Under the pieces are notes generated by a model. That model ran no database searches. It had not been told where the DNA came from and worked only from the letters and a program-made list of their open reading frames with translations. 64,000 bases of DNA from Palsa-1400 sp036501625 (GTDB lineage: Bacteria > Verrucomicrobiota > Verrucomicrobiia > Limisphaerales > Palsa-1400): NCBI GenBank assembly GCA_036501625.1, contig DASXZY010000071.1:119238-183237 (forward strand), in the 5' to 3' direction. The translations under genes were made by a program, and so were the position numbers. Every line of letters begins with the position of its first letter. Within the stretch, counting starts at the first letter, position 1. Positions 34,969-44,357 of the stretch are shown here, in pieces.

Positions 34969-35803
34969 GGGATTGCAGCGCGGCTGGCGGCCGGTGGTGG
35001 AGGTTACCGTGCTTTCGGTGGGCATTTATTTCAGCTTCAAATTCATCCGCGGCACGCGCGGCGCGCCGGTGGTCTATGGATTCGTTCTGCTGGTGTTGAG
35101 CCTGACGATTCTGGCCTATTTCCTGAAGCTGGAGGTTTTGAGCTGGCTGATCAGGTCGTTTGTCGCTTTCGCGGCCGTGGCGGTGCTGATTATTTTCCAG
35201 CCGGAATTGCGCCGTATTTTGGCGGAATTAGGGACGCATCCCCTTTTCGCGACCAGCCACGAACAGCGCGAAAATATCGAGGTCATTATCCAAACGGTCG
35301 AGCGGCTGTCGGAAGTGATGATCGGCGCGCTCATCGCCATCGAGCAGTCCATCAATTTGCAGGAGGCGACGGAATCGGGGCTGCCGGTGGATTGCGAGGC
35401 CACGCCGGAAATGCTGGAGACGATTTTCTTTCCCAACAACGCCGTGCATGACGGCGGCGTCATTCTCAAGGGCGACCGCATCGCCTACGCGGCCTGCATT
35501 TTTCCGCTGACGCAACGGCAGGATTTGAACGCTTCGCTGGGCACGCGGCATCGCGCGGCCATTGGCCTTTCCGAAGAGACGGACGCGGTGGTGGTGGTGG
35601 TGTCTGAAGAGACGGGGGCGATTTCGCACGCCTACAAGGGGCAATTGACGCGCGGGGTGACGGCCGAGCAATTGCGCGCCTTTTTGACTTCGGTGCTTGT
35701 CAAACCCAGCAAGCCGCAGCACGTCCTCAAATTCTTCCGGCCCCGGGAGAAGGCGGCCAAGGAGACCAGCCCGGTTTTGGGCGCGCGGGAGCCTAAAACG
35801 TGA
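34940..35803 (+). CDS. cdaA: Diadenylate cyclase CdaA (c-di-AMP synthase)
   Basis: The 287-residue enzyme makes c-di-AMP from two ATP. Three N-terminal membrane helices (about residues 13-90) precede a DAC (DisA_N) domain. The RHR motif is intact in LGTRHRAAIGLSEETD; the DGA motif reads DGG in VHDGGVILKGDRI. The start lies inside folP (29-base overlap), and its stop TGA shares bases with the start of the YbbR-like gene. c-di-AMP usually controls potassium uptake and osmotic balance, relevant to the kdp locus in this window. The Gly in place of Ala may be neutral. Confidence 0.93.
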   Translation: MPNIFHILTEGLQRGWRPVVEVTVLSVGIYFSFKFIRGTRGAPVVYGFVLLVLSLTILAYFLKLEVLSWLIRSFVAFAAVAVLIIFQPELRRILAELGTHPLFATSHEQRENIEVIIQTVERLSEVMIGALIAIEQSINLQEATESGLPVDCEATPEMLETIFFPNNAVHDGGVILKGDRIAYAACIFPLTQRQDLNASLGTRHRAAIGLSEETDAVVVVVSEETGAISHAYKGQLTRGVTAEQLRAFLTSVLVKPSKPQHVLKFFRPREKAAKETSPVLGAREPKT

Positions 35804-36198
35804 TGTCGATGCGCCATGTCATCCTGCACAATTTCTGGCTCAAGCTTTTCTCGTTCGCCCTGGCGACGGTGCTCTGGCTGGCGATCCATGACAGCATCCA
35901 CGACGAGCAGGCCAACACCTCGCTCACGCCCGAATACATCCGCGTGCCCGTGGCGGTCAAAACTCCGCCCGGTGACAAGCGCGTCTTCCGCATCACCCCC
36001 GATGAAGTGGTTGTGACGGCGGTGGGCAAGGACCCGATCTTGTTCCAGACCACGCAGAAGGACATCCACGCCGTCCTCGACTTGACGCACTTCGCCGCCA
36101 AGGACGCCATCGAGAAACTGCGAGCCGAGTCCCCGGCCGACATCATCGTCCTGGAAGTTCTCCCGGCGACGGTCGAGGTGCAGGACGTTTCGCCTTGA
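35803..36198 (+). CDS. YbbR-domain protein, CdaR-like regulator of CdaA
   Basis: The 131-residue protein begins MSMRHVILHNFWLKLFSFALATVLWLA, one membrane helix, then an extracytoplasmic YbbR-like domain (RVPVAVKTPPG...ITPDEVVVTAVGK...DLTH). In Firmicutes the CdaR protein beside CdaA carries several YbbR domains and controls the cyclase. This one is shorter, with a single repeat and a second partial one. ATG at 35803 overlaps the cdaA stop (TGATG), so translation is probably coupled. A GTG at 35800 is a weaker alternative. Confidence 0.82.
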   Translation: MSMRHVILHNFWLKLFSFALATVLWLAIHDSIHDEQANTSLTPEYIRVPVAVKTPPGDKRVFRITPDEVVVTAVGKDPILFQTTQKDIHAVLDLTHFAAKDAIEKLRAESPADIIVLEVLPATVEVQDVSP

Positions 36199-36229
36199 AA
36201 TCGTTCCGCGCCCGGTCAATGAAAGTTCC

Positions 36230-37276
36230 ATGACAAAAGCTGTTCCCCCCCCGCGGCGCGGCCTGCTGGCGGCGGGCAATTGGATCATTGACCAGGTAAA
36301 AATGATTGACGTGTATCCGCGGCGCGATCAACTGGCCAATATTCGCGGCCAGTCCCAGGGCACGGGCGGTTCGCCTTACAATGTTCTCATTGACATGGCG
36401 CGCCTGCACGCGCCTTTTCCGCTCATGGCGGCGGGCCTGGTTGGCCGGGACGATCTGGGCCGCGTCATCCTGGAGGATTGCCGGAAGCATGGCATTGACA
36501 CGCGCCATCTCCAAACCACGCCCCTGGCGCCGACTTCCTACACCGATGTCATGACGGAACAGGGCAACGGGCACCGGACTTTTTTCCATCATCGCGGCGC
36601 CAACGCGCTGTGGGACGGGGCCGGATTGAATTTCCAGAAAATCCCGGCACGCATTTTTCATCTCGGCTATTTGCTCTTGCTTGACGCCCTGGACGCGCCC
36701 GACTCCAAACACGGCACCAAGGCAGCCGCCCTGCTCCGCCAGGCCCAGGCGGCCGGGTTGAAAACGAGCGTCGATGTCGTGAGCGAGGACAGCGACCGGT
36801 TCGCGCGCATCGTGCGGCCGGCTTTGGCGCATGTGGATTATTGCATCTTGAACGAAATCGAGGCGGGCAAGACGACGGGCCAAGTGATCCGCCGGGCTGA
36901 TGGCTCGCTGGACACGGCGGCCTTGCGGCGGGCGGCGGGCGCGCTCCTGGAATGCGGCGTGCGCGAGCTGGTGGCGGTGCATTTTCCCGAAGGCGTTTTT
37001 GCCCGCGCGCGCGGCGGGAAGGATTTCGCGCAACCCTCCCTCAAGGTGCCTGACAAATACATTGCCGGCACGGCCGGGGCCGGCGACGCGCTGGCGGCTG
37101 GGGTATTGATGGGGTTGCATGAAGGCTGGGACGTGCCAAAGTGCCTATTGACTGGCGTGTGCGTGGCGGGAGCCTGTTTGTCGCATCCAACCTGCGCGGG
37201 CGGAGTGAAATCGTTGCGCGCGTCCATGAAGCTGGCGCAAAAATTCGGGCAGCGCGCGCCTTTGTCAAACAAATGA
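36230..37276 (+). CDS. PfkB-family carbohydrate kinase
   Basis: The 348-residue protein belongs to the ribokinase/PfkB family, which phosphorylates sugars or nucleosides with ATP. The early segment GNWIIDQV is followed by GGSPYNVL and the late anion-hole signature GTAGAGDALAAGVL, whose Asp is the catalytic base. The substrate cannot be told from sequence. The gene begins 31 bases after the ybbR-like gene on the same strand. An eight-C run (36245-36252) lies in the sixth to eighth codons. Confidence 0.88.
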   Translation: MTKAVPPPRRGLLAAGNWIIDQVKMIDVYPRRDQLANIRGQSQGTGGSPYNVLIDMARLHAPFPLMAAGLVGRDDLGRVILEDCRKHGIDTRHLQTTPLAPTSYTDVMTEQGNGHRTFFHHRGANALWDGAGLNFQKIPARIFHLGYLLLLDALDAPDSKHGTKAAALLRQAQAAGLKTSVDVVSEDSDRFARIVRPALAHVDYCILNEIEAGKTTGQVIRRADGSLDTAALRRAAGALLECGVRELVAVHFPEGVFARARGGKDFAQPSLKVPDKYIAGTAGAGDALAAGVLMGLHEGWDVPKCLLTGVCVAGACLSHPTCAGGVKSLRASMKLAQKFGQRAPLSNK

Positions 37277-37291
37277 TAAACGAATGACATT

Positions 37292-38251
37292 ATGAAATCA
37301 ATTCGAGTTCAGCAATTCGGCGGCCCTGAAGTCATGCAGTTGAAAACCGTGCCCGATCCGGAGCCTGGCGCAAGGCAGGTTCTCATCCGCGTGCATGCGG
37401 CCGGGGTCAACCCGGTGGAAACCTATATCCGCTCCGGGAAATATCCGAATATCTCCGTGCCCTTTACGCCCGGAACCGATGCCGCCGGCGAAGTGGCGGA
37501 AATCGGCGCGCAAGTGCGCAATGTGGCGGTCGGAGACCGGGTTTATACCAGCGGCACCGTGACGGGCGCCTATGCCAACATGGCCGTCTGCGAGGCGGGG
37601 GACGTCCATCCGTTGCCGGAGAACTCGTCCTTCGTGGAAGGCGCGGCCCTGAACGTCCCCTACGCCACGGCGTGGCGGGCCCTTTTTCAGCGCGGACGCG
37701 CGGTGCCGGGAGAAACCGTGCTGATCCACGGCGCGACGGGCGGGGTCGGCACGGCGGCGGTGCAACTGGCCCGGGCCGCTGGCTTGACAGTGATTGGCAC
37801 GGCTGGCTCAGACAAAGGCGCGAAGTTAATTCGGGAATTGGGCGCGAGCCACATCTTGAACCATCGCCAGCCCAACTACCTGGCGGATGTTCTCAAAATC
37901 ACGGAGAATCGCGGCGTCGATGTCATCCTGGAAATGCTGGCCAACGCGAATCTCGGGCACGACCTGCCCCTGCTGGCGCGCGAGGGCCGCGTCGTGGTCA
38001 TCGGCAGCCGCGGCAAAGTGGAGATCGACGCGCGGGAGTTGATGGTGCGCGACGCCGAAGTGCGCGGCATGTTGCTATTCAACGTCTCCGCGCGGGAGAA
38101 AACGTCCATCCACGCCGCGTTGCAGGCCGTGTTGGAGAACGGCACGGTCAAACCGGTCATCGCGTGCGAATTGCCGCTGGCAGAGGCGCCGCGAGCGCAC
38201 GAATTAATCATGGAGCCGGGAGCGGCTGGAAAAATCGTGCTGGCGCCCTGA
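37292..38251 (+). CDS. NADPH:quinone oxidoreductase (zeta-crystallin-like)
   Basis: The 319-residue medium-chain dehydrogenase lacks zinc ligands, as in the quinone reductase subfamily. It has an N-terminal GroES-like half (VHAAGVNPVETYIRSGKY) and a Rossmann half with the coenzyme motif HGATGGVGTAAVQLA. The FNVSAREKT region and length match qor-type enzymes. It likely reduces quinones with NADPH in the cytoplasm. The gene follows the PfkB kinase by 15 bases and ends two bases before the end of the opposing nuoN. Confidence 0.88.
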   Translation: MKSIRVQQFGGPEVMQLKTVPDPEPGARQVLIRVHAAGVNPVETYIRSGKYPNISVPFTPGTDAAGEVAEIGAQVRNVAVGDRVYTSGTVTGAYANMAVCEAGDVHPLPENSSFVEGAALNVPYATAWRALFQRGRAVPGETVLIHGATGGVGTAAVQLARAAGLTVIGTAGSDKGAKLIRELGASHILNHRQPNYLADVLKITENRGVDVILEMLANANLGHDLPLLAREGRVVVIGSRGKVEIDARELMVRDAEVRGMLLFNVSAREKTSIHAALQAVLENGTVKPVIACELPLAEAPRAHELIMEPGAAGKIVLAP

Positions 38252-38253
38252 CG

Positions 38254-39699
38254 CTAAAATCGCAGCGTCTTGACAGCTTCCGCGGCGGCGGAGAGAACGG
38301 CGCCGGGGAAAATGCCCAGGTAGAAAATGGCGGCGATGCAAACGCCCACGCAAATCCGCATCGGAATGGACACGCGAATCGGGGAGAGGTCCGGCGTTTC
38401 CCGCGGCCAATAAACGGCGCGAATGACGCCAAAATAATAGTAGATTGAAATGACCACGCCCGCGATGGCGGCGAGCGTCAGCCACAAATACGCGCGGTCA
38501 GCGGCGGCGCGTTCGAGAATGGCCTTGAAAAGAAGAAGTTTTCCGAAAAATCCGGCCAGCGGCGGCAAGCCCGCCAGCGAAACCATGCCGAGCGTCATCG
38601 CCAGCCCCAGAAACGGCGAGCGCCGGTGCAGTCCCGCGAACGCGCCGATGTCGTCGTTGTCAGGCGAAGCCACGCATAGCACGATGAATACGGCCGCGAG
38701 TGTGAAGGCGTATCCCGCCAGATAGTAAAGCACCGCGGCGGAACCGGCCGAGTTGAGGGCGGCCACGCCGAGCATGAGATAGCCGGCGTTGGAGATGCTC
38801 GAATAACCGAGCAGGCGTTTCAAGCTGCGTTGCGGGATGGCGCAGAGGTTGCCGTAGAGAATCGTCAACGCGGCCGCCCAGATGTAGAGCTTGCTCCAGA
38901 GGGGCGCAAGGGCTGGCGCCGCCACGAACAGAACCCGCAGAAGCAGCACGAATCCCGCCGCCTTGGAGCCGATGGCCAGAAAGGCCGTCACCGGAGTGGG
39001 CGCGCCTTCGTAAACATCCGGCGCCCACATTTGCATGGGGAAGGCCGCGATTTTGAAGGCCAGCCCCAGCAGCACCAGCAGCACGCCGAGCCAGAAAAGT
39101 TTGTTTGACGCCAGAGCCGCGCCCTGCCCTGCCACTGCGTCGAAGCCAGTCTGCCCGCAGGCTCCGTAGATCATGGCGATGCCGAAGACCAGCACGCCGG
39201 CCGAGAGCGCGCTCATAATCAAATACTTGACGCCCGCCTCGAGCGATTCCGGGCGCGACCGCTGGAAGCTGACCAGCACGTAAAAACTGACGGACATCAT
39301 CTCAATGGAAACGAAAACCATGACGAAATCGTTGGCGGAAGCGGCGAACATCATGCCGGCCAGCGCGATGAGAGTGATGGCGAAAAATTCGCCCAGGCTC
39401 GCTCGAATGCGGTCCCGAAAGGCCAGCCCCATTTGCACGACGAAGATGCCGGCCGCCAGAAAAATCCGTTTGAAAAAGAGCGCCAGGCCGTCGCGGATGA
39501 ACATTCCGTTGCAGCCGATGGCGTCGGGGGAATGCGCGTATTTCGGGCAAAAGCTCACGGCCAGAATGGCAATCAAACCGGCGGTCGCAAGGCAACCGAG
39601 TCGGCCCTTGGCGTCGTGCGGCGTCCAGAGGTCAATCAGCAACACCGCCAGCGCCAGGCCGATGACGGCCAGTTCCAATGACAGCATGGACAAATTCAT
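38254..39699 (-). CDS. nuoN: NADH-quinone oxidoreductase subunit N
   Basis: NuoN is one of the antiporter-like membrane subunits of complex I. The 481-residue protein has about 14 membrane helices and the expected Lys residues (for example in KAAAFPMQMWAPDVYEGAPT). The ATG at 39699 overlaps the nuoM stop by four bases (ATGA); an open frame extends upstream to 40554 but that part is antisense-like and overlaps nuoM, so it is not used. It is the last gene of the operon. Confidence 0.95.
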   Translation of the reverse strand: MNLSMLSLELAVIGLALAVLLIDLWTPHDAKGRLGCLATAGLIAILAVSFCPKYAHSPDAIGCNGMFIRDGLALFFKRIFLAAGIFVVQMGLAFRDRIRASLGEFFAITLIALAGMMFAASANDFVMVFVSIEMMSVSFYVLVSFQRSRPESLEAGVKYLIMSALSAGVLVFGIAMIYGACGQTGFDAVAGQGAALASNKLFWLGVLLVLLGLAFKIAAFPMQMWAPDVYEGAPTPVTAFLAIGSKAAGFVLLLRVLFVAAPALAPLWSKLYIWAAALTILYGNLCAIPQRSLKRLLGYSSISNAGYLMLGVAALNSAGSAAVLYYLAGYAFTLAAVFIVLCVASPDNDDIGAFAGLHRRSPFLGLAMTLGMVSLAGLPPLAGFFGKLLLFKAILERAAADRAYLWLTLAAIAGVVISIYYYFGVIRAVYWPRETPDLSPIRVSIPMRICVGVCIAAIFYLGIFPGAVLSAAAEAVKTLRF

Positions 39700-41198
39700 C
39701 GCGGCCCCCCCGGAACCGCGCTGACGAGCTGCGCCACCGGCGTCACGCTGGCCGTGATATGGTCTGTCAACAATCGCGGAAAACAGCCAAAGACAATCAG
39801 GCCGGCCAGCAGCAGCCCGTAAGGCATCCGGCGCTTGAAGCTGGTGAGATCGGCGAGGTTGTCCCAATCTTTTTCGCCGTGCCAAATCGAGCGGATGGCG
39901 CGGAGCATATAAACACCCGCGATAATCAGCGCGCCCCAGATGGCCAGCACCGTCACGGTCTCGGAACGCGCCCAACCGCCAAAAAACACGAGCGCCTCGC
40001 CGAAGAAGCCGGCGAAACCTGGCAGGCCGCAACCGGCCATCATCGCCATAATCATGACCGTGCCAATGAACGGCAGGCGCTTGAGCAATCCGCCCATTTG
40101 ATCCATGTCGAGCGTTTTGAGTTCGTCCCGCAAATAGCCGCTGAGGGCAAACGTCAGCGCAGCCAGAAAACCGTGCGCCACCATGATGACCACCGCTCCG
40201 GTGAAGCCGATCAAACTCATGCTGGCGATGCCCAAAAAGGCGAAGCCGACGTGGGCCACGCTGGAATTGCCGATGAGCAGATTCAAATCGCGCTGGCGCA
40301 TGGCCGCCGCGCCGCACCAGATGATATTGCCCAGGCCAAGAATCGCGATGACGGCGGCCCAACGCTGCGCCGATTCCGGCATCAGCGGCAACGCGACCCG
40401 GAGCAAGCCGTAGAGGCCGAATTTTTTGAGCACTCCCGCATGGATCATGGCCGCGCCCGTCGGAGCGGAGCCGTAGCCGGTCGGCGCCCAGGTGTGGAAC
40501 GGATACAGCGAGACCAGGATGCCGAACCCAAACAGCAGGAGCGGAAAAATCCAATGCTGGGCGCCCGCCTGCATGGGATTGGCCTTGAAGTAGGCTGTCA
40601 ATTTGACAATGTCGAACGTGCGCGCGCCAGCGGGCATTTGCAGATAGACGGCCAGCAACCCGGCCAGCACCAGCAACGCCCCCAGGCTCAGATAGAGCGT
40701 GATTTGATAGGCCGCGTAATTCTTGTCTTTGCCGGCGCCCCAGACGCCAATCAAGATGAAAGCGGGCACCAGCGCCAATTCGTGCAGGACGTAAAAGAAG
40801 AACAAATCCAGCGAAGCGAACGCGCCCAGAATGCCGCCGCCCATCAACAGGAGCAGCACATAATATTCCTTCTCGCGCGTGTTAATCCTCCAGGAAACGC
40901 AGACGGCCGCGAAGAGCACGACAGCGCCCATGAGAATCAGCCCCATGTTCAGCCCGTCGGCGCCGACGTGGTAACTGATGCCCGCGCTGGAGGCCCAGGC
41001 ATGCTGTTCCTCAAATTGAAAACCCGGCGCGGACGCGCGCCCGGCGAATTTGCAAAACGCCACCACCGCCAGAACCATCGACGCGCATGTTGCCAGCAAA
41101 GCCAGGCAGCGAATGACAAAGCGGTAATTGCCGGGAATGAGGGCCAGAACCAGCGCGGCCGCCAGGGGCAAAAGAAAAATGAGGGTTAATAGTGACAT
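39696..41198 (-). CDS. nuoM: NADH-quinone oxidoreductase subunit M
   Basis: The 500-residue antiporter-like proton-pumping subunit has about 14 membrane helices and the family motif FPFHTW-like PFHTWAPTGYGSAPTGAAMI with the conserved Lys/His region. It starts one base after the nuoL stop and overlaps nuoN by four bases. Sequence segments VSLYPFHTW and MAHGFLAAL are typical of NuoM. It acts in the proton-translocating arm of complex I. Confidence 0.95.
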   Translation of the reverse strand: MSLLTLIFLLPLAAALVLALIPGNYRFVIRCLALLATCASMVLAVVAFCKFAGRASAPGFQFEEQHAWASSAGISYHVGADGLNMGLILMGAVVLFAAVCVSWRINTREKEYYVLLLLMGGGILGAFASLDLFFFYVLHELALVPAFILIGVWGAGKDKNYAAYQITLYLSLGALLVLAGLLAVYLQMPAGARTFDIVKLTAYFKANPMQAGAQHWIFPLLLFGFGILVSLYPFHTWAPTGYGSAPTGAAMIHAGVLKKFGLYGLLRVALPLMPESAQRWAAVIAILGLGNIIWCGAAAMRQRDLNLLIGNSSVAHVGFAFLGIASMSLIGFTGAVVIMVAHGFLAALTFALSGYLRDELKTLDMDQMGGLLKRLPFIGTVMIMAMMAGCGLPGFAGFFGEALVFFGGWARSETVTVLAIWGALIIAGVYMLRAIRSIWHGEKDWDNLADLTSFKRRMPYGLLLAGLIVFGCFPRLLTDHITASVTPVAQLVSAVPGGPR

Positions 41199-41199
41199 C

Positions 41200-43038
41200 C
41201 TAATGCGTCAATATGAAATAAAGCGCGAGCGCCGCGCCGGCGGCCATGAGCAGCGTGTAGGTTTGCAGGTTGCCGGTTTGGATCAGGCGCAGGACCCGCC
41301 CTGTCCATTCCACGGCGCCGTGAACCAGGCGGACCAGCAGCTTGATGGCCTGGTCGCCAAGATTGAGAATGGCCGCGGGAGTGTCGTGGAAAAGGGCGAC
41401 CAGTTTCGCGTAGAATTCGTCAAAATAAAATTTGTCGCGCATCAGCCGGCTCAGCCCGGCGGCGTTTTCACGGATGGGGTCCGATCTCTTGCCCGCATAC
41501 AAAAGAAAAGCCCCGAAAAGGCCGAGCACGAAGGCAGCCAAACCAAGGGCGGCGGCTCCGGGCGCGGCTTTAAACGGCTCAAATGGCGCGAAAATTGGAA
41601 CCTCCGCCGCGGCGCGCGAAAATTGCGGCGCGATAAAATGGTTGATGCCGATGAATCCCCCGATGATCGAGAGCGCCGCCAAAATGAGCAAAGGAACAGT
41701 CATGACGGGAGGCGATTCGTGCGCGTGGCTGACAGCGTCCGACTTCGCCTGGCCGAGAAAAACCACGAAGAAAAGCCGGAACATATAAAAGGTTGTCAGG
41801 AAGGCCACGAACACGCCGATGGCAAAGAGGGCCTTGTCATGCTCCCACGCGGCAGCGAGAATGGCGTCCTTGCTGTAAAAGCCGCTCAACGGCGGCATGC
41901 CGCCAATGGCAAGGGTGGCCGCGAGAAAAGTCCAATAGGTCACGGGCATTTTGTGCCGCAAGGCGCCCATCTTCCAAATGTCCTGCTCCTGGCTCATGGC
42001 GTGGATGACCGAGCCCGCGCCCAAAAACAGCAGCGCCTTGAAGAAGGCATGAGTGGCCAAATGAAACATGGCGGCCGGCGGCGCCGCGAATCCGACGGCC
42101 ATGACCATGTAGCCCAACTGCGAAATCGTCGAGTAAGCCAGAATGCGTTTGATGTCATCCTGTTGCACCGCAATCAAAGCCGAGAGCAGCGCGGTGATGC
42201 CGCCAATCCACGCGATCACTTGCAGCGAGGGAACTGTAAAGATGAAGAATACCCGGCATAACATGTAAACACCCGCCGCGACCATCGTGGCCGCGTGAAT
42301 CAGGGCGCTGACGGGCGTGGGGCCTTCCATCGCATCGGGCAGCCAGACATGCAGCGGAAATTGAGCGGACTTGCCGACTGTCCCGCAAAAAATCAGCAGG
42401 CCGGCCGCCGTCGCCGCCGTACCGAACAAGGCGGGATTTATCTCTTTAAAATTGAGCGTCCCCGCCGCGGCCCAAATGAGCACGATGCCGGCGAAAAAAC
42501 CGAAGTCGCCCAGGCGATTGCACAGAAAGGCCTTTTTGGCGGCATCGGCGGCGGACGATTTTTGATGCCAGAAACCAATGAGCAAGTAGCTGGAAAGCCC
42601 GACCAATTCCCAGAAAACAAACATTTGGAAAAAGTTGTTGCTCAGAACAATTCCCAGCATCGAAAAAATAAACAAACTCATGCAGGCAAAAAACCGCCCA
42701 TAGCACGGGTCGCCGCGCATGTAGCCCACGGAGTAAATGTGAATGAGCGAGCCGACGCCCGCAACGATCAGCAACATGATAAAGCTGAGGGCATCGAAAT
42801 GCAGGCCGAAGTCGATATGGAGCGCGCCGGCCTGAAGCCAGGTGGCGGAGACATCGAGCGCGCGGCCGTTGAGAAATTGGGCCAGCAACACCAGCGTCAA
42901 GACGAACGAAATCAGCGCCGCTCCGACGGAGGCCATCGCGGCCAGGCCGGGCTTGCGCTGGAGGAAAAGCGTGATCACCACCGACGCCAGCAGCGGCAGG
43001 AACAGGATGAGCCAGGGTGCGGTTTCGTTCATGGTCAA
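41200..43038 (-). CDS. nuoL: NADH-quinone oxidoreductase subunit L
   Basis: NuoL is the distal antiporter-like subunit of complex I with a long lateral helix. The 612-residue protein has KSAQFPLHVWLPDAMEGPTP, a hallmark segment, and HATMVAAGVYMLCR. It overlaps nuoK by four bases. The length matches the usual 610-615 residues, including the C-terminal helix that runs along the other antiporter subunits. Confidence 0.96.
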   Translation of the reverse strand: MTMNETAPWLILFLPLLASVVITLFLQRKPGLAAMASVGAALISFVLTLVLLAQFLNGRALDVSATWLQAGALHIDFGLHFDALSFIMLLIVAGVGSLIHIYSVGYMRGDPCYGRFFACMSLFIFSMLGIVLSNNFFQMFVFWELVGLSSYLLIGFWHQKSSAADAAKKAFLCNRLGDFGFFAGIVLIWAAAGTLNFKEINPALFGTAATAAGLLIFCGTVGKSAQFPLHVWLPDAMEGPTPVSALIHAATMVAAGVYMLCRVFFIFTVPSLQVIAWIGGITALLSALIAVQQDDIKRILAYSTISQLGYMVMAVGFAAPPAAMFHLATHAFFKALLFLGAGSVIHAMSQEQDIWKMGALRHKMPVTYWTFLAATLAIGGMPPLSGFYSKDAILAAAWEHDKALFAIGVFVAFLTTFYMFRLFFVVFLGQAKSDAVSHAHESPPVMTVPLLILAALSIIGGFIGINHFIAPQFSRAAAEVPIFAPFEPFKAAPGAAALGLAAFVLGLFGAFLLYAGKRSDPIRENAAGLSRLMRDKFYFDEFYAKLVALFHDTPAAILNLGDQAIKLLVRLVHGAVEWTGRVLRLIQTGNLQTYTLLMAAGAALALYFILTH

Positions 43039-43343
43039 TCCTTCAGCGCGGCCAAATCCTCCACATGCGTCGTATGGCGGCGGCGGTAAAGGGCGACAAT
43101 CAGGGCCAGGCCGACGGCCACCTCGGACGCGGCCACCGTGATGATGAAGAAGACGATGATCTGGCCGTCCAGGTTGTTGTTGAAACGGGAGAAGGCCGCC
43201 AGCGCCAGATTGGCCGCGTTGAGCATCAACTCCAGTGACATGTAAATGACCAGCACATTGCGCCGCACAACAACGCCCAGCAGGCCGAGGCTAAACAAAA
43301 GCACGCTGACCACCAGGTAATGTTGCAAGCCGACGGGCGTCAT
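43035..43343 (-). CDS. nuoK: NADH-quinone oxidoreductase subunit K
   Basis: The 102-residue subunit has three membrane helices and the conserved glutamates in MSLELMLNAANLAL and AASEVAVGLALIVALYR, which lie on the proton path. It overlaps nuoJ and nuoL by four bases each. Length equals the typical 100-102 residues. Confidence 0.96.
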   Translation of the reverse strand: MTPVGLQHYLVVSVLLFSLGLLGVVVRRNVLVIYMSLELMLNAANLALAAFSRFNNNLDGQIIVFFIITVAASEVAVGLALIVALYRRRHTTHVEDLAALKD

Positions 43344-43843
43344 TTGAGGTCCTTTTTGCTTAGAAGAACCGCGCCGATCATGGCCACCAGCAGCACCAGC
43401 GAAATCAGCTCAAACGGCAGCGCGTATTTTGTGAAAAGGCTGCGGCCCAAATTAAGTGTGGCGCCTTCTATGACTGGGGCGGGCAGGCCCCCGCCAACGC
43501 CAGATTGCCGCACGGCCGCGAGCATGGCCGCGGCCACGCAGGCGACGGCAATCAAAGCGACAATGGCCGCGGCCGCCTTGATTTTTCGCCGCTCCTCCTC
43601 CTTGAGGTCCAGCAGCATGATGACGAACAGAAAAAGAACCATGACGGCGCCGGCATAGACGAGGATTTGCACCGCCGCCAGGAAAAAAGCGTGCAGCAGC
43701 ACGAACAACCCGGCCATTGACACAATTGTCAAGACGAGAAACATGGCGCTGGTGACGGGATTGCGGGTGAACGGATTGGCAATGACCAACAGCCCGCACA
43801 AGAGCGTCAACGCCGCGAAAAGATAGAACAAGCATCCTTGCAT
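43340..43843 (-). CDS. nuoJ: NADH-quinone oxidoreductase subunit J
   Basis: The 167-residue membrane subunit has five helices and the NuoJ signature AAVQILVYAGAVMVLFLFVIMLL split across helix 3, whose mid-helix Tyr/Gly region is conserved. It begins directly before the nuoI stop (no gap) and overlaps nuoK. Part of the proton channel at the base of the membrane arm. Confidence 0.95.
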   Translation of the reverse strand: MQGCLFYLFAALTLLCGLLVIANPFTRNPVTSAMFLVLTIVSMAGLFVLLHAFFLAAVQILVYAGAVMVLFLFVIMLLDLKEEERRKIKAAAAIVALIAVACVAAAMLAAVRQSGVGGGLPAPVIEGATLNLGRSLFTKYALPFELISLVLLVAMIGAVLLSKKDLK

Positions 43844-44344
43844 CTATTTGTTCTTCCATTTCCAAATGTGATCGTCCTGGACGCCGCCCAACGATAGCAA
43901 TTTGGCCTTGTCAAAAATCATTTCCCCGCGCGTCAATCCAACCAGCGAATAATCCTTCATCAGGAAAATGGCCTGCTCCGGGCACACTTCCTCGCACAGG
44001 CCGCAATAAATGCATCGCAGCATATCGATCTTGAAATCATCTGGCGCTTTTTCGACATTGCCGGCCTCGGGCGAACCGGCGGGACCGGGCGGCGTGATGC
44101 GAATGGCTTTGGGCGGGCAGATAAATTCGCAAAGCTGGCAGGAGACGCATTTGGTGCGGCCTTCCGGGTCTTTGACCAAATACGGCGCGCCCCGGTAGCC
44201 GGCGGGAACGGTCCATTTCTCCTCCGGATACTGCATGGTCACTTTCCGTTTGAAAAAGTGGCCGATGGTCACGCGCAAGCCCGCCGTGACGGCCGGCAGG
44301 TAAAGCCGCTCCCAGAAATTCAATTTTGTTCGTTTGACAATCAT
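43844..44344 (-). CDS. nuoI: NADH-quinone oxidoreductase subunit I
   Basis: The 166-residue peripheral subunit carries two [4Fe-4S] clusters (N6a, N6b) with motifs CVSCQLCEFICP and CIYCGLCEEVCP. These pass electrons from NuoG to NuoB. The ATG at 44344 (MIVKRTKLNFWERLY) is preferred to a TTG at 44365 that would overlap nuoH. The gene lies 13 bases after nuoH and immediately before nuoJ. Confidence 0.96.
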   Translation of the reverse strand: MIVKRTKLNFWERLYLPAVTAGLRVTIGHFFKRKVTMQYPEEKWTVPAGYRGAPYLVKDPEGRTKCVSCQLCEFICPPKAIRITPPGPAGSPEAGNVEKAPDDFKIDMLRCIYCGLCEEVCPEQAIFLMKDYSLVGLTRGEMIFDKAKLLSLGGVQDDHIWKWKNK

Positions 44345-44357
44345 GCCAGCAAGAAAC

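Noticed and set aside
39700..40554. Upstream extension of nuoN
   Set aside because: Overlaps nuoM and lacks homology; the ATG at 39699 couples to the nuoM stop.
39678..41189. Plus-strand frame opposite nuoM
   Set aside because: Antisense shadow rich in Gln, Arg and His; nuoM is unmistakable on the minus strand.
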